IMG/VR virus record: IMGVR_UViG_3300046006_001159
Span: 1-28,362 of that record
Origin: a virus
DNA length: 28,362 nucleotides
Strand: one strand, 5' to 3'
Shown: piece by piece, positions 15,384-23,212 of the stretch
How positions within the stretch are numbered: position 1 is the stretch's first letter
Layout of the letters: every line of letters begins with the position of its first letter
Made by a program: the position numbers and the translations under genes
The notes under the pieces: model-generated
Seen by the model: the letters and a program-made list of their open reading frames with translations, nothing else
Database searches by the model: none
Told to the model about the DNA's origin: nothing

Positions 15384-16154
15384 ATGGCTAAATCTACGCC
15401 CATATTTAGACAAAAAAAGGAAGTACTATCTAATAAAGAGATGGTTATGACTGGAGCGTCAGAATACACCCAGTATAGACCTTTCGCTTATTTTGAGCCT
15501 AAATTAAAAAATAGGTTTGTTCTCTATTTAGATGTAGCAGGAATTTATATACCAACATATTTAGTAAAATCAGCGACTAAGCCTGGGTTTACATACGACA
15601 ATATAGAATTACAGTATATAAACACAAAGACGAACTTTAAAGGTAAGATGACATGGGACCCGATAGAGATAGTACTATACGACCCGGTAGCTGCGCATAG
15701 ATTCTCTCCTAGAGCTTTAAATAATCCGTTCGTAGATTCCTTATCTAGTTCGGAGGAAGTAAAGAATGATTCCTCTGTTTTAATATATGAATGGATACTA
15801 AATTCACATTCAAATTATATAGAAGGAAGAGAATACGCGTTAGAAACATACAAGAAAACACTAGTATTAGAAACATTAATGCCTAGAACAAATGTTCAGT
15901 CCGAAAGGTGGGAAATACATGGTGCGTATGTTTCAGCGGTAAAGTGGGGGGAATTAGATTTATCCGACGATTCTTTATCCACTTGTTCTGTAACAATTAT
16001 GTATGATTATGCGTTAATAAAAGATGCAAACGAACGAAAGATTCTTCCATACAACACAGGAGAAACTTTTAAAGAATTAGCAACAAATCCGCTTCCTAAC
16101 TCTGTAAATTCTCTTACTGCAAAAGCCCCATCTATCAGAGTTTTTGCAAGATAA
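15384..16154 (+). CDS. Tail tube paralogue (gp19-like), copy 3
   Basis: A 256-residue, more divergent member of the tube family. After an N-terminal extension of about 33 residues it has YRPFAYFEPKLKNRFVLYLD, YLVKSATKPGFTYDNIELQY then KGKMTWDPIEIVLYDPVAAH, and LDLSDDSLSTCSVTIMYDYA, the same landmarks as copies 1 and 2. An insertion near residue 105-130 (around NNPFVDSLSSSEEVKNDSS) replaces the short loop of the other copies. It has its own promoter-like element. A tube-initiator or tail-terminator ring, made in small amounts, is a reasonable guess. Confidence 0.85.
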   Translation: MAKSTPIFRQKKEVLSNKEMVMTGASEYTQYRPFAYFEPKLKNRFVLYLDVAGIYIPTYLVKSATKPGFTYDNIELQYINTKTNFKGKMTWDPIEIVLYDPVAAHRFSPRALNNPFVDSLSSSEEVKNDSSVLIYEWILNSHSNYIEGREYALETYKKTLVLETLMPRTNVQSERWEIHGAYVSAVKWGELDLSDDSLSTCSVTIMYDYALIKDANERKILPYNTGETFKELATNPLPNSVNSLTAKAPSIRVFAR

Positions 16155-16192
16155 AAACATTTAAAAAATAAAATTAAACAAACATAAATATT

Positions 16193-17038
16193 ATGAAGCC
16201 AGACAGAGAAGTTACATTTAATCAAAGTCCTAGCGAAGACGGTATGGAAATCCCTACTCCGGTTATTCCAACTGTCCCTAAAGGTCTAAATCAAACGACT
16301 TTAATTGTGGATCTACCTTCCAAAGGTCTTTTTTACCCTAAAGAAAATCCTCTATCCTCGGGTCAAGTAGAATTAAGATACATGACAGCTAAAGATGAGG
16401 ATATCTTAACTAATCAGAATTATATCATGCAAGGAACTGCTATTGAAAGAATGTTCCGTAACTTGCTTGTATCAGAGATTGATTGGGATGATTTGTTAGT
16501 TGGAGACAAGAATGCCATTATGATTGCAGCTAGGATTGCAGCTTATGGAGAAGAGTACGTAATTCAAGTTACTACGCCTTCAGGCAATACTCAAGACACT
16601 ACAATCAATTTGAGTGAGTTGAAACCTAAACCTATTGACGAATCCGTATTAGTAACCAAGAATAGTAATCTATTTAAACTTACTCTTCCTAAGTCTAAAA
16701 AAGAAGTACATGTAAAACTACTTACAGGAAAAGAAGATAAGGAAATTGACGCTATTGTTAAATCCTACGAGAAAGTAGGAAAAGATCCGGGCTTACTAAC
16801 ATTGAGGTTAAAGCACATGATTGTTGCTCTTGACGGTAATGTTGATTTAGTTTATATTAGAAATTACATTGACACAGATTTACTAGCAGCGGATAGTAGA
16901 GCTATTCGATCGTTCTTAAGTAAAATTCAACCAGACGTAGATTTCAATGTAGACGTGATAGACCGGTACACCGGGGAGCCTTTTCGCACTCCAGTGGTTT
17001 TCGATGAAAGATTTTTTTGGCCTGACCTCGAGAGATAG
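16193..17038 (+). CDS. gp26: gp26-like baseplate hub / tail assembly protein
   Basis: A 281-residue member of the T4 gp26 family. Hallmarks: DLPSKGLFYP (40-49), the VELRYMTAKDEDILTNQNYI block (59-78), LLVGDKNAIMIAARIAAYGE then EYVIQV (101-125), and a C-terminal RYTGEPFRTPVVFDERFFWP. T4 gp26 (208 residues) is needed for hub assembly; in gene position, just before a small overlapping gene and the tape measure, this pair resembles the tail assembly chaperone pairs (G/GT) of other phages, which fold the tape measure. The C-terminus ends only 7 codons past a run of seven T where a frameshift would fuse it to the next frame. Confidence 0.88.
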   Translation: MKPDREVTFNQSPSEDGMEIPTPVIPTVPKGLNQTTLIVDLPSKGLFYPKENPLSSGQVELRYMTAKDEDILTNQNYIMQGTAIERMFRNLLVSEIDWDDLLVGDKNAIMIAARIAAYGEEYVIQVTTPSGNTQDTTINLSELKPKPIDESVLVTKNSNLFKLTLPKSKKEVHVKLLTGKEDKEIDAIVKSYEKVGKDPGLLTLRLKHMIVALDGNVDLVYIRNYIDTDLLAADSRAIRSFLSKIQPDVDFNVDVIDRYTGEPFRTPVVFDERFFWPDLER

Positions 17039-17210
17039 ACAGTACATATATGAAGAAGTTTTTCAACTAATTCATTATGGAAAAGGATTTACATACAATG
17101 ATTTGATGGACATGCCTATATTTATTAGAAAATTCTTTTACAATAGATTATTAGAAGCGTATGAAGAAAGAAATGAAGCAAATAAAAAAGCATCCAAAAA
17201 ATCAAGATGA
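17004..17210 (+). CDS. gp51: gp51-like small protein, possibly made by frameshift from gp26-like gene
   Basis: A 68-residue frame overlapping the end of the gp26-like gene by 35 nt. Its body, QYIYEEVFQLIHYGKGFTYN then DLMDMPIFIRKFFYNRLLEA, matches the 'i-l-yyg-Gfs--dl--MPv-iR-f---kL' pattern of gp51-like and tail-chaperone C-terminal proteins. The only ATG (17004) is inside the upstream gene with no visible ribosome site, and the conserved part begins after it. A +1 or -2 shift at the T-run at 17012-17018 would give one continuous protein reading ..DERFFGLTSRDRQYIY... Both models, separate protein and frameshift extension, remain open. Confidence 0.72.
   Translation: MKDFFGLTSRDRQYIYEEVFQLIHYGKGFTYNDLMDMPIFIRKFFYNRLLEAYEERNEANKKASKKSR
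17011..17020 (+). promoter_or_regulatory. Candidate programmed frameshift site (T7 run)
   Basis: A-TTTTTTT-GG. The zero frame reads AGA TTT TTT TGG; shifting +1 or -2 on the T-run lets the phenylalanine tRNA re-pair perfectly and enters the frame of the gp51-like protein, while the zero frame stops 18 nt after the run. Frameshifts of this kind join tail assembly chaperone genes in many phages, including -2 shifts in Mu-like phages. Confidence 0.45.
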
Positions 17211-17214
17211 TAAA

Positions 17215-17418
17215 ATGAAAGAAATTAGGGAGGGGATTCTCTCCTCCCTTTTTTCATTATTAGCCATTCCTGCACAATTAAAAATGGTAGGTAGAATGTA
17301 TAATGCGGGAAAAGAGGATGAGAAATTAAAAAAATTAAGAGCTCAAAGACTACAACGTTTACAATCCTTAAAGCATGATTCCGATTCTAATAATAAACAT
17401 TTTAAAAAGTATAGATAA
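17215..17418 (+). CDS. Small helical hypothetical protein before the tape measure
   Basis: A 67-residue protein, MKEIREGILSSLFSLLAIPA followed by a basic helix rich in K/R/L/Q (KLRAQRLQRLQSLKH) and a polar tail. The frame is open further up, with ATG codons at 17161 and 17173, but those overlap the gp51-like gene; ATG at 17215 follows its stop by 4 nt and is preferred. The first helix is hydrophobic enough to touch membrane. Oddly, an intrinsic terminator-like hairpin lies inside its first 13 codons. No family is recognised; its place, just before the tape measure, is where tape-measure partners are found. Confidence 0.6.
   Translation: MKEIREGILSSLFSLLAIPAQLKMVGRMYNAGKEDEKLKKLRAQRLQRLQSLKHDSDSNNKHFKKYR
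17228..17254 (+). terminator. Terminator-like hairpin inside a coding region
   Basis: GGGAGGGGA (17228-17236) pairs with TCTCCTCCC (17240-17248; one G-T wobble) around a TTC loop, followed at once by six T (17249-17254). It has all parts of an intrinsic terminator and lies 18 nt after the gp51-like stop codon, within the next small gene, upstream of the tape measure. Confidence 0.75.
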
Positions 17419-17443
17419 TATATATCATTTAAATTCCTAAAAA

Positions 17444-20400
17444 ATGATTAATAAAGGAGGAGTATTAGCATTTACATCGGGTGTTCTTACGGACATGCTA
17501 AAGATAGAAACTAATTTAAAGTCAGGACATGAAGAACTGGCAAAGTTACATAATAATTATCAAAAAAGAATTGATTCAAGGAATGATATTAAAGTAAGTG
17601 CTGGAAAATCTTTAAATGCTTTATGGAAAGAGGATAATAATAAATACGAAAACGCTCTAGCAAATATAAAAAATGTCAGAGATGAAATATCCAAAATAGA
17701 TGATAGTTTTAATGAAGTAAACAGAGGTAAAAATCCCTCTGGTTATGTTGGAAAAATAGATACAAGTTTAGGTATAATAAAAGACAACTTAACTAGCCTT
17801 AGATCAAATGTATCATATCTAAAGACTAGGTATGATGCCGATGAGTACTATATGGGTCAGCAAGCTATTTTAGCAGATCAAAACCTTGCTCAGATACCTG
17901 CACTAATAGCACTTAAGGGTGAAATAGCAACTAAAGTAAAATCTTATAAAGAAGCCGTAGAGAGCGGTAAATCTACATTAGGAACTAAAATAAAAAATCT
18001 ACCCTCCGCCGGATTGTCGCCAATTATTTCTAAAGTGACGGGCGGAAAGATTACAAAAACGCAAGCGAAAAAAGAAGAAAGAGGTCTGAAAACACAATCC
18101 ATAGGCCAATCTTTAAGTGGGCCTGCAACTTCTTTAAGTAATTTAGGCGACGAAGAAAGAAAGAATATTCAAAAATACGTAGGAAGTAGAAAAAAAGCAG
18201 ATGTTACAACTAAGACAGAAGATTTAATATATCAGAAATTAGGATTGAATAAAGAACAAATACTGGGTGGACAAACTGCGAATATGTCACTTCCTCCTGT
18301 ATTAGACATAATAAGGCAACAAAGAGGAGGTACAGCAGAGCAGTCCCTGTACCCAAACATGTTTTCACCTATTAAACCTCCTTCGGAATCCTCAAAAAAT
18401 TTAAGTCCTGCACTACAAGAAGCTAGTCCGGTAAGTAAAGAAGTAGCTAAAAAAATAAGAAAATCTGTACCAAAGAAAATTATACCGGAAGTTAAACCTG
18501 CAAATGTTACGACCTCTCCGATTACGGCTATTGAAGATATCCTTCCCGCAAAAAGTAGCGGTGGTAGCATTGGAGGTGGTGGTAGTGGTGGTAGTATTGG
18601 AGGTGGTGGAGGTGGTAGTATTGGAGGTGCTAGTGGTGGCGAAAACAACGCTGTAGTTGACGTTAGACTAGTTGATATAACTACATCAGCAATAAAACAA
18701 TTAGATGATTTATTAGTTAAAGTTTTAGGAAGCTCTCCTATAGGGAACGGAGGAGGTGGCGGAGGTACAGGAGATATGGCTACATTAGCGCAGGAGCTAA
18801 AATTAAGCAGAGAGAGTAACGAGAAGATAGCCAAAATGTACGAGGCTAGAAGAAAAAAATCAGTTGAAGAATTTAAGAAGAAAAACGAAGAAAAAAAAGC
18901 TAAAAAAGAGAAATTAGATGACCCCAACTCAGAGGAAAGTATAGCAAAAGCTATAAGGGCAAAAAAGCGTAAAGAAAGAGACTCGGAAACGATAAGAAAA
19001 GCTGACCCCAACTCACTAGAGAGCCTAGCAGAAAAAGCAAGAGAAGAGCAGCGATTACAATCAAACTTAGAAGCAGTAAGAAAATCTGCCCCCGACTCAC
19101 CGGAAAGTATAGCAAATAAGATAAGAGAAGAGCAGCGCTTACAATCAAATTTAGAAACAATAAGAAAAGCTGACCCCAACTCACCGGAAAGTCTAGCAAA
19201 TAAGATAAGAGAAGAGCAGCGCTTACAATCAAATTTAGAAACAATAAGAAAATCCGCTCCTGACTCACCAGAGAGTATAGCGAAAAGTATAAAAGCTACA
19301 CAGGCCGCGCAAAGTGCCGCGGAAACAATAAGAAAATCTGACCCCAACTCACCGGAAAGTCTAGCTAAAAAGATAAGAGAAGAAAAGCGCTTACAAAGAG
19401 ACTTAGAAACAATAAGAAACGCGGACCCCAACTCACCAGAAAATTTAGCAAAAGCAGCAGCAGCAGAAGAAAAAAGAAAAAAGAAAGAAGAAAAAGATGA
19501 GAAAAAGAAATTAAACGTCGCAAGACAAGCTGATCCATTTAGAAAAAGATTACAGACTATCTTTAAAGAGGGAGAACAAGAACTCTCATTTTTGTATGCC
19601 AAAGTAGATTCATTTGCAGGATGGATTCCAGGATTTAATAGCGCAATATTAGACGCAAGAAAAAAAGGATTAGAAACATTAACTGCGGGTTATGAAGCAT
19701 TCGACGAAGCATACGCTAAAGAGGGTGGCGGTGCTTTTAAAGGAATGATGGCATCTTTAAATGCAATGTTTAAAGTATCTCCTATTGTTTTAATAATGGC
19801 GGGATTAACGACTGCTTTTATAGGAATATTAGGAGCCGCAACTAGGTTAAATAGCAAAATAAAAGAAATATCAGCGGAGTTAGGGACATCTAACATGCAA
19901 TCTTATGAATTTTTTAAGAATGCAATGAATGCTCAAACTCAATATGATAACATGTATGCTAGTCTTAGGGATGTCAGAGATGTTCAAAAAGGCATCTTAG
20001 GAGATTCAGGCATATTATTACAAGTGAATGATAAAGCATTAGCTAGCATAGCGGACAATGCAAAAAATATAGGAGTATCTACAGAGGCCGCAGGAGCTTT
20101 TACCGAGGCATTAAGGACAAAAGGTGCGACAGATGTTGAAGCAGCTAATTTAATGGCAGCATCCCTAGAACTTGCAGATAAGAGTAAATTCATCATGCCT
20201 CAATCTGTAATGGATGATATAGCTCAAAATGTAGAATTCTCATCAAAATATTTTTCTAACATCAATAAAGATTCAAAATCAGCACAAAAGCATTTAGTAG
20301 ACACTAACTTACAGGTAAAAGCATTAGGATTAAATTTCCAAAAAGCTGCTAAAATGACACAGCATCTATTGTCATTTGAGCAAAGCATCGTAGGAGAAGT

Positions 20401-22051
20401 TGAAGCATCTGTAGCATTAGGAAGACATGTTAACATTGGAAAAGCTAGAGAATTGCTTTTACAAGATGACATTGGGGGAGCCATGCAGCAAATGATGGAT
20501 ACCATGGGAGGTTATGATGAATTTCAAAATATGGATTTTGCTAAGAGGCAGCTCATGGCAAACGCTGTAGGACTAGAGGTATCTGAATTAGAAAAAAGTT
20601 TATATTTACGGGATAAAATTGGAATAACAAATGAAGAGGCTATAAATGCTGCAATGAAAAATAGCGATTATTTAGATAAAGTTGCAGGTAAAAATGTAGA
20701 GCTATATAAGGTAGAAGCTAAGAAAGTATTAGCAGCCGAGCAATTCAATACGGCAGTTGAAAAAGTAAGTATGGCTTTTAAATCTTCACTATTACCTGTG
20801 TTAGAAGCTATTTTACCTATTGTCGAGCTTATGGCATCCGCTATAAATTTTGTAGCAGGAGGAATAAAAACTGTAGTAGGAGGTATAACAGGCGCTAATA
20901 AGAACAAAGAAGCAGGCGCGGAGGCTCAGTCTTCGACTTCGATGATGCAGATGGGAAGCTCCGCTCTGATGGCAACTGTTATGGGAGGCCAATTATTAAA
21001 AATGATAAAAGGACCTGTCGGAGGTAAAATAGGAGAAGTTGTTGGTAAAGCTAGAGGAGGTTTTGATACATTAACCGGAACATTAGGAACAAAGACAAAT
21101 CCTATGTATGTTATATCGTTAGGAAATAACTCAAGTGGAGGTGGTGGTGGTGGAATTGAGGGAATGGTAGATGCGTTAGGTGAAGGTACAGGAGCAGACG
21201 GGAAAAAGAAAAGAGGAAGACCTAAAGGATCAAAGAATAGAGTTAAAGGAGCGGCACCTGCATCTAAAACTCCCACACCTAAACCAGGATTTTTAAAAGG
21301 TATAGTAAATAATGCAAAAGGTTTAAATTTTGGATCAATTGTAAAAAATACATTAAAAACAGGAGGTGTAGCTTCGGCTGTTTTAGGAGTATTAGATTAC
21401 GCCGACAGAAAAGGACAAGGACAATCTACAGCTCAAGCAGCTTCCGGAGCAATTTCAGGTGGCATAGGAAGCCTAGGGGGTGCAGCTCTAGGCGCAGCTA
21501 TAGGAACGATGTTATTGCCTGGAATAGGAACTATACTAGGGGGTATGTTAGGAGGATACGCAGGACATACAGCTGGTTCGAGCATGTCAGATTCATTTTT
21601 TAATAAAAAACCATCTTCATCTTACGAAACACAACCATTTCAATATCAAGGAATGGGATTAAGTGCAACAGGGTCTATATATGGAGGAGTTAATAAACAA
21701 AAACCGATTGGAACGCCCGTAGAAACATCTATGGTTGATACCACTCCTACAACGCTTAAACCCAACTTCTCTAGTCCATTTGGTACAACTCCTAATTATG
21801 GAACTACTAGTATGTCTAGAGAATCTGTAATGGTTAATAGGTCAAGTAAAAGCGTAGCAACTAGCGCTACGATGCAAAAAACTATAAAAGAAAAAGAAAA
21901 AAAGGATGAAGAATTATTGAAAGCAACAGATTACACTAATAAATTACTTGAAGCTATAGTAAGCAAACAAAATAGCCCTGTTATAGCTTACTTTAATGAC
22001 GAAGGAAGAAGACAAGTAAAAAGTACTCTCCGAAAAGAAAGTTCACCATAA
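17444..22051 (+). CDS. Tail tape measure protein
   Basis: A 1535-residue protein, the largest in the window, placed between the gp26/51-like pair and the baseplate genes as a tape measure (T4 gp29 role) should be. It fills the tube during assembly and sets its length. In order: coiled-coil N-terminus (1-190); Gly/Ser-rich linker (371-400); a second glycine tract near 435-445; six exact 28-residue helical repeats (493-660) and a partial seventh; a hydrophobic segment PIVLIMAGLTTAFIGILGAA (from 780) that could span a membrane; a helical alanine-rich region (to about 1150); an AT-hook-like KRGRPKGSKNR (1256-1266); a glycine-zipper hydrophobic stretch (about 1334-1381); and a disordered, Ser/Thr/Pro-rich end. 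If fully helical the chain would span about 230 nm. It is much longer than T4 gp29 (590), so a longer tail is expected. Confidence 0.9.
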   Translation: MINKGGVLAFTSGVLTDMLKIETNLKSGHEELAKLHNNYQKRIDSRNDIKVSAGKSLNALWKEDNNKYENALANIKNVRDEISKIDDSFNEVNRGKNPSGYVGKIDTSLGIIKDNLTSLRSNVSYLKTRYDADEYYMGQQAILADQNLAQIPALIALKGEIATKVKSYKEAVESGKSTLGTKIKNLPSAGLSPIISKVTGGKITKTQAKKEERGLKTQSIGQSLSGPATSLSNLGDEERKNIQKYVGSRKKADVTTKTEDLIYQKLGLNKEQILGGQTANMSLPPVLDIIRQQRGGTAEQSLYPNMFSPIKPPSESSKNLSPALQEASPVSKEVAKKIRKSVPKKIIPEVKPANVTTSPITAIEDILPAKSSGGSIGGGGSGGSIGGGGGGSIGGASGGENNAVVDVRLVDITTSAIKQLDDLLVKVLGSSPIGNGGGGGGTGDMATLAQELKLSRESNEKIAKMYEARRKKSVEEFKKKNEEKKAKKEKLDDPNSEESIAKAIRAKKRKERDSETIRKADPNSLESLAEKAREEQRLQSNLEAVRKSAPDSPESIANKIREEQRLQSNLETIRKADPNSPESLANKIREEQRLQSNLETIRKSAPDSPESIAKSIKATQAAQSAAETIRKSDPNSPESLAKKIREEKRLQRDLETIRNADPNSPENLAKAAAAEEKRKKKEEKDEKKKLNVARQADPFRKRLQTIFKEGEQELSFLYAKVDSFAGWIPGFNSAILDARKKGLETLTAGYEAFDEAYAKEGGGAFKGMMASLNAMFKVSPIVLIMAGLTTAFIGILGAATRLNSKIKEISAELGTSNMQSYEFFKNAMNAQTQYDNMYASLRDVRDVQKGILGDSGILLQVNDKALASIADNAKNIGVSTEAAGAFTEALRTKGATDVEAANLMAASLELADKSKFIMPQSVMDDIAQNVEFSSKYFSNINKDSKSAQKHLVDTNLQVKALGLNFQKAAKMTQHLLSFEQSIVGEVEASVALGRHVNIGKARELLLQDDIGGAMQQMMDTMGGYDEFQNMDFAKRQLMANAVGLEVSELEKSLYLRDKIGITNEEAINAAMKNSDYLDKVAGKNVELYKVEAKKVLAAEQFNTAVEKVSMAFKSSLLPVLEAILPIVELMASAINFVAGGIKTVVGGITGANKNKEAGAEAQSSTSMMQMGSSALMATVMGGQLLKMIKGPVGGKIGEVVGKARGGFDTLTGTLGTKTNPMYVISLGNNSSGGGGGGIEGMVDALGEGTGADGKKKRGRPKGSKNRVKGAAPASKTPTPKPGFLKGIVNNAKGLNFGSIVKNTLKTGGVASAVLGVLDYADRKGQGQSTAQAASGAISGGIGSLGGAALGAAIGTMLLPGIGTILGGMLGGYAGHTAGSSMSDSFFNKKPSSSYETQPFQYQGMGLSATGSIYGGVNKQKPIGTPVETSMVDTTPTTLKPNFSSPFGTTPNYGTTSMSRESVMVNRSSKSVATSATMQKTIKEKEKKDEELLKATDYTNKLLEAIVSKQNSPVIAYFNDEGRRQVKSTLRKESSP
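18920..19423 (+). repeat. Six 84-bp (28-aa) tandem repeats in tape measure gene
   Basis: Units begin at 18920, 19004, 19088, 19172, 19256 and 19340, each exactly 84 bp, with a partial seventh from 19424. The consensus is DPNSPESLANKIREEQRLQS then NLETIRKA. Units 3 and 4 are nearly identical in DNA (shared stretch from the KIREEQRL part onward), pointing to recent duplication; unit 5 is the most changed (KATQAAQSAAE). The 28-residue period equals four heptads. Confidence 0.95.
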
Positions 22052-22061
22052 AATATAAAAC

Positions 22062-22895
22062 ATGCCCTTAGACGCAAAATCTTTATTAAATATCACTCCG
22101 GCGGGTAGCCTTTCTCTTAGAGATAGGAAAAAACCATTTACTTTCAAATTTCAGAGAATATCTGCCGGCTCTGTTGGAAATGGACAAGAAATAGTATTAA
22201 TGGCTTATATAAATAATATATCAGACTCTTCTAGTCCGGAATGGGATGAAAGACTAGACATAGGACGAGCGGATGCAAAAATATTATACAAGAGCTTTAG
22301 TAGAACTATATCTCTGTCTTTTACGGTTGCGGTAGAAAGTGAACTAAATCCTATGCAGCCTATAGTTGAAAATCAATTAGACAATATATTAGCTTTTAAT
22401 TCCGCCAATAGGTCGATAACAGGAGTCGAACGATCTAGAGTTCTTTCAGACCCTAGTGTAAACAAGCTATCTGATAAAATAATAGGAGGAGCAATACAAA
22501 GAGAAACAGGTACTGAGTACGCTACAAGAGACGTAGCTATAAACTTAAACGATGCTTCCAAAACATCTACCCTATCTACAAGAGTAGCTAATATCACGTA
22601 CCCCTCAATCACCTCTGGTTTAAGTATAAACCATGTCACTTCTCAACTTAATGAATTATCAAAACTAGCTCTTCCTGTATATAATGGTCCTTATGTTGGA
22701 TCTTATGTTAAGTTCAGTATCGGTAAACTATATACAGATGAAATGGGTTATATAAAGGGATTAACTTTCGATTGGGATAATTCACAAATAGTGTGGGACG
22801 AGGATAAGGAATTACCTATGATTACTAATGTATCTATGGAGATAGGATACATAGGCAAGAGAAAACCTCAGGTAGCATCAAATTTCTTTGGATAA
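22062..22895 (+). CDS. Baseplate/tube-junction structural protein (gp48-like candidate)
   Basis: A 277-residue protein directly after the tape measure. The N-terminal part holds FTFKFQRISAGS, VLMAYINNISDSSSPEWDE, DIGRADAKILYKSFSRTISL and SFTVAVESE; the 'pe-W---IGR-d-----y----R-i-lsF-v-a' layout is shared by tube-like baseplate proteins of contractile phages. The C-terminus GSYVKFSIGKLYTDEMGYIK then ..TFDWDNSQIVWDED.. and NVSMEIGYIG is again beta-rich and tube-like. Position between tape measure and gp53-like protein matches T4 gp48, but I see no close sequence match to gp48, so this is gene-order evidence. Its last base overlaps the next ATG (TAATG). Confidence 0.6.
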   Translation: MPLDAKSLLNITPAGSLSLRDRKKPFTFKFQRISAGSVGNGQEIVLMAYINNISDSSSPEWDERLDIGRADAKILYKSFSRTISLSFTVAVESELNPMQPIVENQLDNILAFNSANRSITGVERSRVLSDPSVNKLSDKIIGGAIQRETGTEYATRDVAINLNDASKTSTLSTRVANITYPSITSGLSINHVTSQLNELSKLALPVYNGPYVGSYVKFSIGKLYTDEMGYIKGLTFDWDNSQIVWDEDKELPMITNVSMEIGYIGKRKPQVASNFFG

Positions 22896-23212
22896 TGAAT
22901 AGATACGAAGACATAACTAATATAATAAGAGAAGAGTCAGGTGTTCGAAGATATAGTACTACGTATTATTATAGGATACCATTTAAGACTAGCGATTTTT
23001 TTATATACTCTAAATCCGGAGATAGGCTAGATTTATTAGCTAATGATTATTATGGAGACCCTAGATATTGGTGGGTAATAGCAAATGAAAACGATATAGG
23101 TAAAGGGACTATTGTACCGCCTGTTGGGATTAGACTTAGAATACCGTATCCATTAGATATGATAGAATTAGAAAATTTAAAAAAAGAAGCAATAAATGGC
23201 ACCTCCTTTTAG
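22895..23212 (+). CDS. gp53: Baseplate wedge protein (gp53-like, LysM-like core)
   Basis: A 105-residue protein with YYYRIPFKTSDFFIYSKSGD then RLDLLANDYYGDPRYWWVIA-NEND, which fits T4 gp53, where 'eeLA-aiYGnp-lYWVlL--ND' is the signature, and the LysM-like fold that links wedge to hub. It continues with GTIVPPVGIRLRIPYP, as in LysM-type domains ending in a G-x-x-L-x-I-P strand. Only the core is present; T4 gp53 has 196 residues. It is coupled to the gene before (1-nt overlap) and to the gene after (17-nt overlap). Confidence 0.85.
   Translation: MNRYEDITNIIREESGVRRYSTTYYYRIPFKTSDFFIYSKSGDRLDLLANDYYGDPRYWWVIANENDIGKGTIVPPVGIRLRIPYPLDMIELENLKKEAINGTSF

Noticed and set aside
17161-17214. Longer start for the small gene before the tape measure
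   Set aside because: It would overlap the conserved end of the gp51-like gene by 50 bp and add only a lysine-rich tail; ATG 17215 directly follows that gene's stop.
18554-18642. Glycine-rich tract as a collagen-like substrate for the lysyl hydroxylase
   Set aside because: The pattern is SIGGGGSGG-like with no Gly-X-Y period and no lysine in the tract. No collagen-like tract was seen elsewhere in the window.
18920-19450. Regular 84-bp repeats as a CRISPR array
   Set aside because: The repeats are in frame, directly joined without unique spacers, and encode a helical heptad pattern.
18232-19602. A 456-residue open frame on the minus strand
   Set aside because: It lies fully inside the tape-measure gene, is opposite the glycine tract and the 84-bp repeats, and its low-complexity Ser/Phe/Leu/Pro sequence is what the complement of those codons gives. 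It has no family resemblance.
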